From: Pseudomonadota bacterium
GTDB lineage: Bacteria > Bdellovibrionota > JAFGOL01
DNA length: 6,036 bases
Assembly: GCA_026390535.1 (NCBI GenBank)
Contig: JAPLFT010000097.1
Location: 1 to 6,036 of the forward strand
Reading direction: 5' to 3'
The translations under genes and the position numbers were made by a program. Under the pieces are notes generated by a model. The model had not been told where the DNA came from. It saw only the letters and a list, made by a program, of their open reading frames with translations, and made no database searches. Shown piece after piece: positions 1-6,036 of this stretch (the stretch's first letter is position 1; every line of letters starts with the position of its first letter).

Positions 1-821
1 TTGTTACCGGAGATAGAACCGCTGTTTCTACCTATTCACTGGGTTTTAGCAAACAGACATCTTTTGGTTTAAAAGCGGCTTTATCTTATAATATCAATTA
101 TTATTATTTCCACGGATCCAATCCTCTTTTCCTTGCAAATAGTGCTTATTATCAGAACAACCCGGAATTGGATCTTAGCCTGTCTTTATGGCAAAACTCC
201 TTTGGAAGACAGACCAGGGCGATTATAGAGGCAACTGAGGCTAAGAATTTAAGTTCCGCCTATGCAAACAGTTATAGTTCCAAAGTGATACTTTCAAACT
301 CGGAAATGTTGTATTGGCAATTATCTCTCACCAGGGATTTTGTAAAGATACAGCAGGCAAACCTTGAAACAGTTCAAAAGATCAGAGACTGGAATAAGAG
401 ACGAGTAAGTCTTCACCTTGCCGATGAGGTAGATCTACTGCAATCTGAGGCTAATCTTAAGATGAAGCAAATGGACCTTGAATTGGCTATTGATGAAGCA
501 AAAACAGTGACAAGGAATTTCAACACGACAAGGAACATACAATCCGATGAACTTACTGAGGAACTTCAAAACATAACCGTTGAAGAGGTCCTTGCCCTTG
601 CAGTTCCTGAAAGAAAAGGAATCAGGGACGACGTCTCTTCATATAGAGAAGCTTCCGTAGCGGCGGTAGCAAACGCAAAACTGTCAAAAGATAAAAATGC
701 ACCTACATTTGATATATTTGCTAACCTGAGCCTTAATGGAAGAGACCCCGGGTTAGATCAATCATTCAAACAGTCATGGGGTGGCAATTACCCTTACACT
801 ATAGTGGGCCTAAAAGAATAG
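1..821 (+). CDS. TolC-like channel, N-terminal fragment (5'-partial)
   Basis: This frame reads from the window edge to TAG at 819-821, about 273 residues. The first ~55 residues (ending near position 167) are rich in Tyr, Ser and Phe with alternating hydrophobics, as expected for an outer-membrane beta strand. They are followed by WQNSFGRQTR, the family's turn into the first long helix. A full first coiled-coil hairpin follows, with about 64 residues between the GRQTR turn and the return helix containing RRVSLHLADEVDLLQSEA. The second structural repeat begins around LALAVPERKGIRDD and reaches its beta-strand segment NYPYTIVGLK just before the stop. The TTG at 168 should not be taken as the start, because the same frame runs upstream of it with family-like sequence. 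The last residue before the stop is out of frame with the family. Confidence 0.7.
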   Translation, partial: VTGDRTAVSTYSLGFSKQTSFGLKAALSYNINYYYFHGSNPLFLANSAYYQNNPELDLSLSLWQNSFGRQTRAIIEATEAKNLSSAYANSYSSKVILSNSEMLYWQLSLTRDFVKIQQANLETVQKIRDWNKRRVSLHLADEVDLLQSEANLKMKQMDLELAIDEAKTVTRNFNTTRNIQSDELTEELQNITVEEVLALAVPERKGIRDDVSSYREASVAAVANAKLSKDKNAPTFDIFANLSLNGRDPGLDQSFKQSWGGNYPYTIVGLKE

Positions 822-1048
822 ATGAAACAAAACAAAAACTCAAAATAGCCAAGGAACTTGAAGATGCTCAATATAACAAATATGTATATGAGCAGAAAAG
901 ACAGTTAAGAGGTCAGACAACGACATATCAGGTACTGACCTTTGAACAGGATTATGCCAATGCGCAATATAACAGGATAAAGATAGAAGCTGACGTATTA
1001 AGTTACATAGCTAAGATGAAAACATTTAACGGAAGAGAGGAAATATAA
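776..1048 (+). CDS. TolC-like channel, C-terminal fragment
   Basis: The open frame begins with an ATG at 776, but family-like sequence starts only at about 815 (RIDETKQKLKIAKELEDAQ). The ~13 residues before that are the preceding strand read out of frame, and I see no good ribosome binding site for the ATG. The fragment holds the start of the second repeat's first helix, then passes directly to the returning helix (RGQTTTYQVLTFEQDYANAQ) and the C-terminal KMKTFNG, ending at TAA 1046-1048. TTTYQVL(x)FEQDYA is typical of the last helix in TolC-like proteins that pair with RND pumps. The codon use looks like that of the neighbours. It is probably the separated tail of the upstream gene, not an independent protein. 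Confidence 0.6.
   Translation: MGWQLPLHYSGPKRIDETKQKLKIAKELEDAQYNKYVYEQKRQLRGQTTTYQVLTFEQDYANAQYNRIKIEADVLSYIAKMKTFNGREEI
1034..1040 (+). promoter_or_regulatory. Shine-Dalgarno site of the RND permease
   Basis: AGAGAGG lies 9 bases before the ATG at 1050, inside the last codons of the TolC-like gene. The TolC stop (1046-1048) and the permease start (1050) are separated by one base. This supports translational coupling and fixes the permease start. Confidence 0.7.
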
Positions 1049-1049
1049 A

Positions 1050-4000
1050 ATGAATATAGCTGAATTATCCATAAAACGTCCGATATTTATTACGTGTATA
1101 TTTATACTTATACTCACGCTGGGTGGAATATCTTTGTCCAAAATAGGCTTAGATCTTTTCCCTGATATAACTTTTCCTATAGCATCTGTAGTTACATATT
1201 ATCCCGGTGCGTCCCCTGCGGAAGTTGAAGTGGATGTTTCCAAGATCATGGAAGATGAGCTTGGTTCAATTTCCGGTCTTGAGAATATGTATTCAAACAA
1301 TAAAGACGGTGTAAGTATAATTACATGTCAGTTCACCCTTGAAACTGATATAAAATATGCACAACAGCAGATTAGGGACAAGATCTCTGCTATCAGGTCA
1401 AAGCTTCCGGACGACATAAAAGAACCTATAGTAAGAATAGCGGATCCTTCCGATTCTCCTGTAGCAATAGTCTCTGTGTCCGCGAATCTTGATGATGCAA
1501 AAATGTATGATCTTGTTGAATATACTATTAAACAAAAATTGGAACAGGCGGATAATGTCGGTAGAGTTGATATAGTCGGCGGAAGGAAAAGAGAGTTCCA
1601 TGTTGATCTTGATAAAAACAAGTTGAAGAGCAGGGAACTTTCAGCATCTATGGTTTCCTATCAGGTAGGTCTTGCCGGAAAAAATATCCCGTCAGGTAAT
1701 ATTCAGGGAAAAGAAAAAGATCTTTCAATAAGATCATTGGCGGAGTTTAAAAGCATAGATGATATTGAGAGTACAATAGTAAGTTTTGTGGGCAACGATA
1801 TACCGATCACTGTAAAAGATTTAGGTAAGGTGAGTGAGTCGCTGACAGACGAGGATTCAAGATCATTCGTTGACGGTAAAAAAGCATTAATAGTACTTGT
1901 ATACAAACAGTCGGACACAAATACTGTAAGTGTCGTCAACGGAGTAAAGAAAAAAATTAACGAACTTAATACAATAATAAGCAGCATGGACGGCAATCCA
2001 AAAATAACCATGGTGCAGGATAGTTCCTGGCCGATAACTGCCAATATTAAGGATGTATTGGAAACTATTTTTATAGGAATATTACTGACAATTCTAGTCG
2101 TATATCTTGCTCTGGGAAGCGGTCGTTCCACATTCATTACAAGCGTGGCATTGCCGAACTCTTTACTTGGATCTTTTATATTGATGATCATAGCCGGGTT
2201 CACGATGAACGTAATAACTCTTTTAGCTTTAAGCTTGGCTGTAGGTCTTTTAATAGATGATGCTATCGTTGTACGAGAAAACATTTTTCGACATTTAGAA
2301 ATGGGAGAAAAACCCAAAGATGCTGCTCTTAAAGGAACAAAAGAAGTTATGCTGGCCGTTATAGCAACAACCCTTGTTATAATAGCTGTTTTTGCTCCGG
2401 TCTCATTTTTAACAGGTGTAGTCGGAAGATTTTTTAAATCATTCGGTTTAACCGTTTGTTTTGTTATGGCTATAAGTTTGTTGGATGCTCTTACAATGGC
2501 TCCTATGATGTCGGCGTATCTAGCCGGTAAGCAGGAACATAAGGAAAAGAAAAATTGGCTATTGGAAAAATTTTCTAAATGGCAGGATAGCTTAGAGGAG
2601 TTTTATGAGAGAACGTTGCTCTATACACTTAAAAACAATAAAAAAGTAATTTTGATAAGTTTGGGTGTCTTCCTGGTTACCTTCTCAACAATTATCTGGA
2701 TACCAAAATCATTTAAGCAGGCTGCTGATAATGGTGAGTTTTTGGTTTATCTGAAAGCTGCACCTGGTACTAGTCTTGAACAGTCGCAACAATATGCGGA
2801 GGCAGTGGATAAAATAATAACCCAGAATAAAAAGCTGGTAGCATTGACGGTGTTTTTTATAGGTGCAGACACAGAGGATGCTAATGAAATATCTTTATAT
2901 GTGAAAATGGTAGACAGAAAACATAGGAATGTCTCTACGACTAAATTCAAGGAAATGCTAAGAAAGCAGGTCAAGGACTATGCTTTTTTGAATCCGATAT
3001 TTAGTGATACCGTCGGTAATTTCGGATCAAAACAACCATTCCTTCTTTATGTCAGAGGGGATGATCTTAAAGAACTTAAGAAAATCTCTGATCAACTTAT
3101 GGCAAGATTGAAGAATCATCCGTCGTTAAAGGACGTTAACACTTCTTATGAAGAAGGAAAGCCGGAGTTTCAGATAGTCTTTGATAAACGTAAGTCAGAG
3201 ATGCTGGGTGTTTCCAATAATATGGCCGGTATGGAATTAAGGACCTTTGTTGAAGGTCAAACTCCGACTAAATTCAAAATCAATGATAATAACTATGACG
3301 TAAGAGTAAGGCTTCAGGAAAATCAAAGAGACATGCGGAAGATCTTTTCTTCAAGTTACGTGCCTAATATAAACAACAGATTGATCCCATTGAATAAAGT
3401 GGCACAGGGAGTGGAAACAACAGGTCCATCAGAAATAAACAGGTTGGATAGGGCCCGTTATATCCTCATATCAGCTGATATTGCTCCAAAGGGACCCGGT
3501 ATGTCCAAAGCCATTCAAGATATAGAAAAAATGTTCAAGAATGAAATAAAAATGCCTGCAGGCTATAACTATAAACTTGAAGGACAGGCGAAGACATTTG
3601 GAGAACTGGTCTCCAGTATGTTAATGGCGGCAGCGATAGGAATAACATTCATCTACCTTATATTAGCTAGTTTGTATGAATCGTTTATTATTCCTTTCAC
3701 TATTATGTTGGTGCTACCAATGTCTCTGTGCGGTGCCTTCCTTGCATTGTTTATTACCGGACAGTCGCTGGATCTTTTCTCTATGATAGGTTGTATAATG
3801 TTATTGGGAGTTGCCACCAAGAACTCTATTATATTGGTCGACTATACACACAAACTTATGGATCAAGGAATGGAAAGAAGTGCGGCTATTGTTAAAGCGG
3901 GAAAAACAAGGCTAAGACCAATACTTATGACTAGTTTTGCTCTTCTTGGCGGTATGACACCATTAGCTTTTGGTCTGAGTGAACTTTCTTCTTTTAGACA

Positions 4001-4142
4001 AGGTATGGGTATTGCGGTTATGGGTGGTGTAATAAGCTCTACAATACTTAGTTTGATAGTAATACCGGCTTCTTTTAGCTCTATAGATAATTTTAGGGTT
4101 TGGATCGCGACGAAATTAAAGAAAAAATTTGGTCATAACTAA
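1050..4142 (+). CDS. RND-family efflux transporter permease (HAE1/AcrB-like)
   Basis: Inner-membrane proton/drug antiporter. RND permeases of this class export hydrophobic or amphiphilic compounds through an adaptor and a TolC-type channel; the actual substrate cannot be read from the sequence. The protein is 1030 residues, full family length, with the classic two-fold layout. TM1 lies at about residues 10-30 after the typical start MNIAELSIKRPIF, followed by a large periplasmic loop to about 335 and TM2-TM6 from about 336. TM7 lies near 530-550, a second large periplasmic loop runs to about 850, and TM8-TM12 extend to about 1015. The proton-relay pair is present in TM4 (LLIDDAIVVREN, D403 and D404, matching AcrB D407/D408), as is the TM10 lysine (GVATKNSIILVDY, K924, matching AcrB K940). 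The periplasmic motif FPDITFP...YPGASPAEVE near the N-terminus is also standard. No stop or frame break is visible, so the pump looks functional although the channel gene before it does not. The start is supported by the AGAGAGG site upstream. The C-terminus is short and basic (KLKKKFGHN). Confidence 0.96.
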   Translation: MNIAELSIKRPIFITCIFILILTLGGISLSKIGLDLFPDITFPIASVVTYYPGASPAEVEVDVSKIMEDELGSISGLENMYSNNKDGVSIITCQFTLETDIKYAQQQIRDKISAIRSKLPDDIKEPIVRIADPSDSPVAIVSVSANLDDAKMYDLVEYTIKQKLEQADNVGRVDIVGGRKREFHVDLDKNKLKSRELSASMVSYQVGLAGKNIPSGNIQGKEKDLSIRSLAEFKSIDDIESTIVSFVGNDIPITVKDLGKVSESLTDEDSRSFVDGKKALIVLVYKQSDTNTVSVVNGVKKKINELNTIISSMDGNPKITMVQDSSWPITANIKDVLETIFIGILLTILVVYLALGSGRSTFITSVALPNSLLGSFILMIIAGFTMNVITLLALSLAVGLLIDDAIVVRENIFRHLEMGEKPKDAALKGTKEVMLAVIATTLVIIAVFAPVSFLTGVVGRFFKSFGLTVCFVMAISLLDALTMAPMMSAYLAGKQEHKEKKNWLLEKFSKWQDSLEEFYERTLLYTLKNNKKVILISLGVFLVTFSTIIWIPKSFKQAADNGEFLVYLKAAPGTSLEQSQQYAEAVDKIITQNKKLVALTVFFIGADTEDANEISLYVKMVDRKHRNVSTTKFKEMLRKQVKDYAFLNPIFSDTVGNFGSKQPFLLYVRGDDLKELKKISDQLMARLKNHPSLKDVNTSYEEGKPEFQIVFDKRKSEMLGVSNNMAGMELRTFVEGQTPTKFKINDNNYDVRVRLQENQRDMRKIFSSSYVPNINNRLIPLNKVAQGVETTGPSEINRLDRARYILISADIAPKGPGMSKAIQDIEKMFKNEIKMPAGYNYKLEGQAKTFGELVSSMLMAAAIGITFIYLILASLYESFIIPFTIMLVLPMSLCGAFLALFITGQSLDLFSMIGCIMLLGVATKNSIILVDYTHKLMDQGMERSAAIVKAGKTRLRPILMTSFALLGGMTPLAFGLSELSSFRQGMGIAVMGGVISSTILSLIVIPASFSSIDNFRVWIATKLKKKFGHN

Positions 4143-4146
4143 CTTT

Positions 4147-4163
4147 ACGCTGCTTGCAGGCGT
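4147..4163. terminator. weak hairpin in the convergent gap
   Basis: The 44-bp gap between the two convergent stops contains ACGCTG-CTTG-CAGGCGT, a six-pair stem with one bulged G and a 4-base loop. It could act on either strand, but neither side is followed by a clear run of T. I therefore list it only as a possible bidirectional terminator or an incidental hairpin. Confidence 0.25.
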
Positions 4164-4186
4164 AGCAATGCGCAGAAGCATTACCA

Positions 4187-4792
4187 CTAAAAATAGTTAT
4201 TCCACGGCTGGTTGTAATAGGCATCTTCAATATTATTGTCCCTGCCGTCGTTGTTTCTACAGATGGCATTATCGCCACCATTATATTGCGCATAGGTTCG
4301 TCTGGCTATTGCAACTATATCGATCCCTGAATTTGTACCGCTGCTACAATCATTATTTTGTGCCGTCACATATTTTTCATGTGCAAAATTAATCCCATAT
4401 TCGATGTTTTCCTGAAGTATGGGATGTTGTCCATGATACAGATCGTCTATCTGCATTATTCCAAATGAATGTCCGCCATCTCCAAGGAATACATAATATT
4501 TTCCATTCTGCTCGTAATAATGTCTCCATTTTGATTCAGTCCAGGCTATTGCCTTTGCTATCCTCAAGAAATCCTGACCTGAACTTACAGCAGAGATCTT
4601 TTCCTCTAAAAGAGAATTGATCAATTCCATATACCTTGGGTCATCAAGTTGATTCGCCGTAGTAGGGACGTATTGTTTGTCTGAATCTCCAAGACTTACT
4701 TCGTAGAGCCCATCGGATTGTTGAATGGTCTTGGCGCAGCAAAATAATAACAAGCATAATATTACTGCTGATAATAAAAACCTTGTGTTCAT
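4187..4792 (-). CDS. secreted lytic transglycosylase (SLT/lysozyme-like)
   Basis: Probable peptidoglycan-cleaving muramidase of the SLT fold, 201 residues from the ATG at 4792. The N-terminus MNTRFLLSAVILCLLLFCCA is a short signal sequence with one Arg and a hydrophobic core. The two cysteines at 18-19 recall a lipoprotein signal, but the lipobox (LLFC or LFCC) is not canonical, so ordinary signal cleavage after A20 or a membrane anchor is equally possible. The catalytic domain shows the family motifs in order: AWTESKWRHY with catalytic E86, GHSFGIMQ (107-114), then RRTYAQYNGG with Y170/N171, equal to the AYN motif. C149 and C178 could form a disulfide in the periplasm. I see no LysM or other wall-binding domain. 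No Shine-Dalgarno site precedes the ATG, and the frame is open into hydG. A start inside the fused frame is nevertheless preferred, because an internal signal peptide makes little sense otherwise. It may serve wall turnover or a secretion machine; neither is shown here. Confidence 0.85.
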   Translation of the reverse strand: MNTRFLLSAVILCLLLFCCAKTIQQSDGLYEVSLGDSDKQYVPTTANQLDDPRYMELINSLLEEKISAVSSGQDFLRIAKAIAWTESKWRHYYEQNGKYYVFLGDGGHSFGIMQIDDLYHGQHPILQENIEYGINFAHEKYVTAQNNDCSSGTNSGIDIVAIARRTYAQYNGGDNAICRNNDGRDNNIEDAYYNQPWNNYF

Positions 4793-6036
4793 GTAAAAAT
4801 TGTACGGCAGTGGCTTTGTAAATGCAACATCACTATACTTGCAGTGTTGCAATATATTGGCAAAGTCATAAAGATATTCCGCAAATGTGAACATCGCATT
4901 TGGAAGACAGTGTTGTTTTATAAGACCCGGTTTTGCAAGATCCATAAAATCATGTCCAACCCTTCCCAGTCTATAGCAACCGGTGCAAAATGACGGGATA
5001 TGTTCTGCGTCCACTACGTCTTTTATTACCTCTATTAACGATCTTGTATCGCCGAGAGAGAATTGTGCTTCAGTACCTACATCTCTGATTTCGTCTGTAC
5101 AATGTTTCCCTGTATCTTTGGTATATCCTCCGGGGTTTGTTTTGGAGCCTGCAGATATCTGGGATATTCCAAGTTCCAGTGCTTCCCGACGGGTTTTTTG
5201 ACTTTCTCTTGTACTAAGAATGATACCTGTATATGGAACGGCGAGTCTTAGTACTGCAATTATCTTCTTGAAATCCTCATCACTCACAGGATATGGTGGA
5301 TCATAACTTACGTCCGATCCCAATGCAGGCTCTATTCTTGGTATGGATATTGTATGAGGACCAAGTCCGAACTTTTCCTCCAGATGTTTTATATGTTGTA
5401 ACAATGCGACTATTTCATATCGCCAGTCATATAATCCAAACAATAATCCTATTCCTACATCGTCTATGCCCGCAGTGAATGCCCTGTCAATAACCTCGAG
5501 CCTGTTATTGTAGTTTGATTTTGGACCCTTTAAGTGTAATTTTTTGTATGTGTCTTTGTGATACGTTTCCTGGAATATTTGATATGTGCCGATATTATGT
5601 TTTTTTAATTGCTTGAACTCTTCTACGGATAAAGGAGCGATATTAACGTTAACCCTTCTTATATTTCCATTTGGTCTATTAACGCTGTACACGGTATCTA
5701 TGGATTTTAATACATAATCCAGGCCTTCTTTTCCGTATGATTCTCCGGCTACAAGTAACACTCGTTTATGTCCTTCATCTATGAGTGTTTCCGTTTCTCT
5801 TCTTATTTCGTCCTGATCCAGAGCACGTCTTACAAGTTTTGAATTAGTATTCCTAAATGCGCAATAAAGGCATTCATTGTTACAAAGATTGGATATATAA
5901 AGAGGGGCGAATAAAACCAGACGATTCCCGTAGATTTCATTCTTAACATATTTTGAGGTATCAAATAATTTTTGTAAAAGTTCAGGATCCTTTATATTTA
6001 GAAGTATCAATACATCATGATTACTTATGCCCTTAA
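4187..6036 (-). CDS. continuous HydG - lytic transglycosylase reading frame (5'-partial)
   Basis: One uninterrupted minus-strand frame enters at the right window edge and ends at TAG (4189-4187), about 615 residues in view. It joins two complete, unrelated domains. The first is a cytoplasmic radical SAM HydG, about residues 1-384 counted from the in-frame TTG at 6010. The second is a secreted lytic transglycosylase, residues 407-607, that begins with its own Met and hydrophobic signal segment. Residues 385-406 match neither family. I know of no such fusion. As one polypeptide it would have HydG in the cytoplasm, a single membrane span at about 410-425 and the peptidoglycan enzyme in the periplasm. 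The simpler reading is that hydG has lost its stop (mutation, small indel or assembly error) and the second gene is still translated from its internal ATG at 4792. The TTG at 6010 is not the true start: the frame continues upstream with HydG-like residues to the edge. The two parts are described separately below. Confidence 0.75.
   Translation of the reverse strand, partial: KGISNHDVLILLNIKDPELLQKLFDTSKYVKNEIYGNRLVLFAPLYISNLCNNECLYCAFRNTNSKLVRRALDQDEIRRETETLIDEGHKRVLLVAGESYGKEGLDYVLKSIDTVYSVNRPNGNIRRVNVNIAPLSVEEFKQLKKHNIGTYQIFQETYHKDTYKKLHLKGPKSNYNNRLEVIDRAFTAGIDDVGIGLLFGLYDWRYEIVALLQHIKHLEEKFGLGPHTISIPRIEPALGSDVSYDPPYPVSDEDFKKIIAVLRLAVPYTGIILSTRESQKTRREALELGISQISAGSKTNPGGYTKDTGKHCTDEIRDVGTEAQFSLGDTRSLIEVIKDVVDAEHIPSFCTGCYRLGRVGHDFMDLAKPGLIKQHCLPNAMFTFAEYLYDFANILQHCKYSDVAFTKPLPYNFYMNTRFLLSAVILCLLLFCCAKTIQQSDGLYEVSLGDSDKQYVPTTANQLDDPRYMELINSLLEEKISAVSSGQDFLRIAKAIAWTESKWRHYYEQNGKYYVFLGDGGHSFGIMQIDDLYHGQHPILQENIEYGINFAHEKYVTAQNNDCSSGTNSGIDIVAIARRTYAQYNGGDNAICRNNDGRDNNIEDAYYNQPWNNYF
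4793..6036 (-). CDS. hydG: [FeFe]-hydrogenase H-cluster maturase HydG (5'-partial)
   Basis: Radical SAM tyrosine lyase. HydG cleaves L-tyrosine to p-cresol and dehydroglycine, from which come the CO and cyanide of the organometallic iron precursor that is built into the H-cluster with HydE and HydF. Residues are counted from the in-frame TTG at 6010. The radical SAM cluster motif CX3CX2C is C43/C47/C50 (CNNECLYC). The C-terminal motif CX2CX22C is C342/C345/C368; this spacing is diagnostic of HydG and separates it from the related thiamine enzyme ThiH. Also typical are KLHLKGPKSNYNNR and GPHTISIPRIEPA; its H219 may be the ligand of the labile iron seen in studied HydGs. Compared with characterised HydGs (first cysteine near residue 96), about 45 N-terminal residues lie beyond the window. 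The usual tail after EYLxDYA is missing: after EYLYDFA come 22 unrecognised residues and no stop. The catalytic core looks intact. Confidence 0.93.
4823..4851. repeat. 7-bp inverted repeat in the HydG-transglycosylase linker
   Basis: TGCAACA (4823-4829) and TGTTGCA (4845-4851) are perfect inverted copies around a 15-base loop. They lie in the unrecognised linker just before the transglycosylase ATG. Within the loop region CACT/AGTG can also pair in the transcript. No T-run follows, so it is not a clear terminator. A 7-bp repeat of this kind can easily arise by chance; its position at the gene junction is the only reason to list it. Confidence 0.3.

Larger units (their letters stand above)
1..1048 (+). 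pseudogene. TolC-family outer-membrane efflux protein, 5'-partial and apparently disrupted
   Basis: Members of this family form trimeric outer-membrane channels with a periplasmic alpha-barrel and connect to RND pumps through an adaptor protein. The frame is open to the left window edge (first full codon at position 3), so the signal peptide and N-terminus lie outside. Two lesions are visible. First, the reading frame must change from that of position 3 to that of position 1046 near 809-821, where a TAG stops the first frame. Second, the second coiled-coil hairpin is much too short (junction near 902-910). About 345 residues remain in the window, whereas the family usually has about 420-480 in total. 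The gene ends one base before the RND permease, the usual operon partner. The family call is inferred from the paired helical repeats and the context. That it is a true pseudogene rather than a sequencing artefact is likely but unproven. Confidence 0.72.

Noticed and set aside
168..170. TTG at 168 as the start of the outer-membrane protein
   Set aside because: The same frame is open to the window edge and the upstream residues look like the family's first beta strand; no ribosome binding site precedes the TTG.
809..821. Possible programmed -1 frameshift at the CCTAAAAG run before the TAG
   Set aside because: Only the second codon (AAA) can re-pair after slipping back one base; the CTA codon cannot. 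The product would still lack the conserved strand and the second hairpin, so deletion explains more.
1703..2317. 204-residue minus-strand frame inside the permease gene
   Set aside because: It lies antisense to a strongly conserved permease, has no recognisable domain and is best explained as a shadow of that gene's codons.
4129..4392. Plus-strand frame of 87 residues across the convergent gap
   Set aside because: It overlaps the permease end and is antisense to the transglycosylase catalytic region; the His/Tyr/Arg-rich translation looks like antisense noise.
4983..5478. Three short plus-strand frames opposite hydG
   Set aside because: All are antisense to conserved HydG motifs, overlap each other and have no ribosome binding site or recognisable content.
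6008..6010. TTG at 6010 as the hydG start
   Set aside because: The frame continues upstream to the window edge with HydG-like residues, and the first cluster cysteine would be about 50 residues too close to the N-terminus.
4793..6036. ThiH (thiamine tyrosine lyase) instead of HydG
   Set aside because: The C-terminal CX2CX22C motif is complete and has the exact HydG spacing; ThiH lacks this auxiliary-cluster motif.

Overview
The window looks like part of a low-GC (roughly 35-40 % by eye), anaerobic, outer-membrane-bearing bacterium. An RND efflux pump next to a TolC-type outer-membrane channel implies a diderm envelope. A HydG-type radical SAM enzyme implies [FeFe]-hydrogenase and therefore fermentative, strictly anaerobic hydrogen metabolism. 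The phylum cannot be fixed from this sequence. The combination, with AT-rich codons and visibly damaged genes, would suit Elusimicrobiota/Endomicrobia-like or similar anaerobic lineages, but that is only a guess.

Layout: two convergent blocks. On the plus strand, positions 1-1048 hold the 3' part of a TolC-family outer-membrane efflux gene that enters from outside the window and appears broken. It has a frame change with lost sequence near 809-821 and a probable in-frame loss of one arm of its second coiled-coil hairpin near 902-910. One base after its stop comes an intact 1030-residue HAE1/AcrB-like RND permease (1050-4142) with the proton-relay residues in place. The periplasmic adaptor is not in the window and may lie upstream. 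A 44-bp convergent gap (4143-4186) holds only a weak hairpin.

On the minus strand, one uninterrupted reading frame runs from the right window edge (6036) to 4187. Its first two thirds are a near-complete HydG, the radical SAM tyrosine lyase that makes CO and cyanide for the hydrogenase H-cluster, with both cluster motifs intact. HydG's usual C-terminal tail is replaced by about 22 unrecognised residues. These lead without a stop into a 201-residue lytic transglycosylase that has its own Met and signal peptide. Either this is a fused protein that would span the inner membrane, or (more likely) hydG lost its stop and the transglycosylase is still made from the internal ATG.

How the genes work together: the efflux genes form a tightly coupled operon whose pump looks functional while its outer-membrane partner does not. 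The hydG and transglycosylase genes share a transcript but no obvious pathway. The main items for follow-up are the HydG-transglycosylase junction and the two TolC lesions. Together they suggest gene erosion or, less likely, several assembly errors. I see no RNA genes, mobile elements, CRISPR arrays or convincing promoters.
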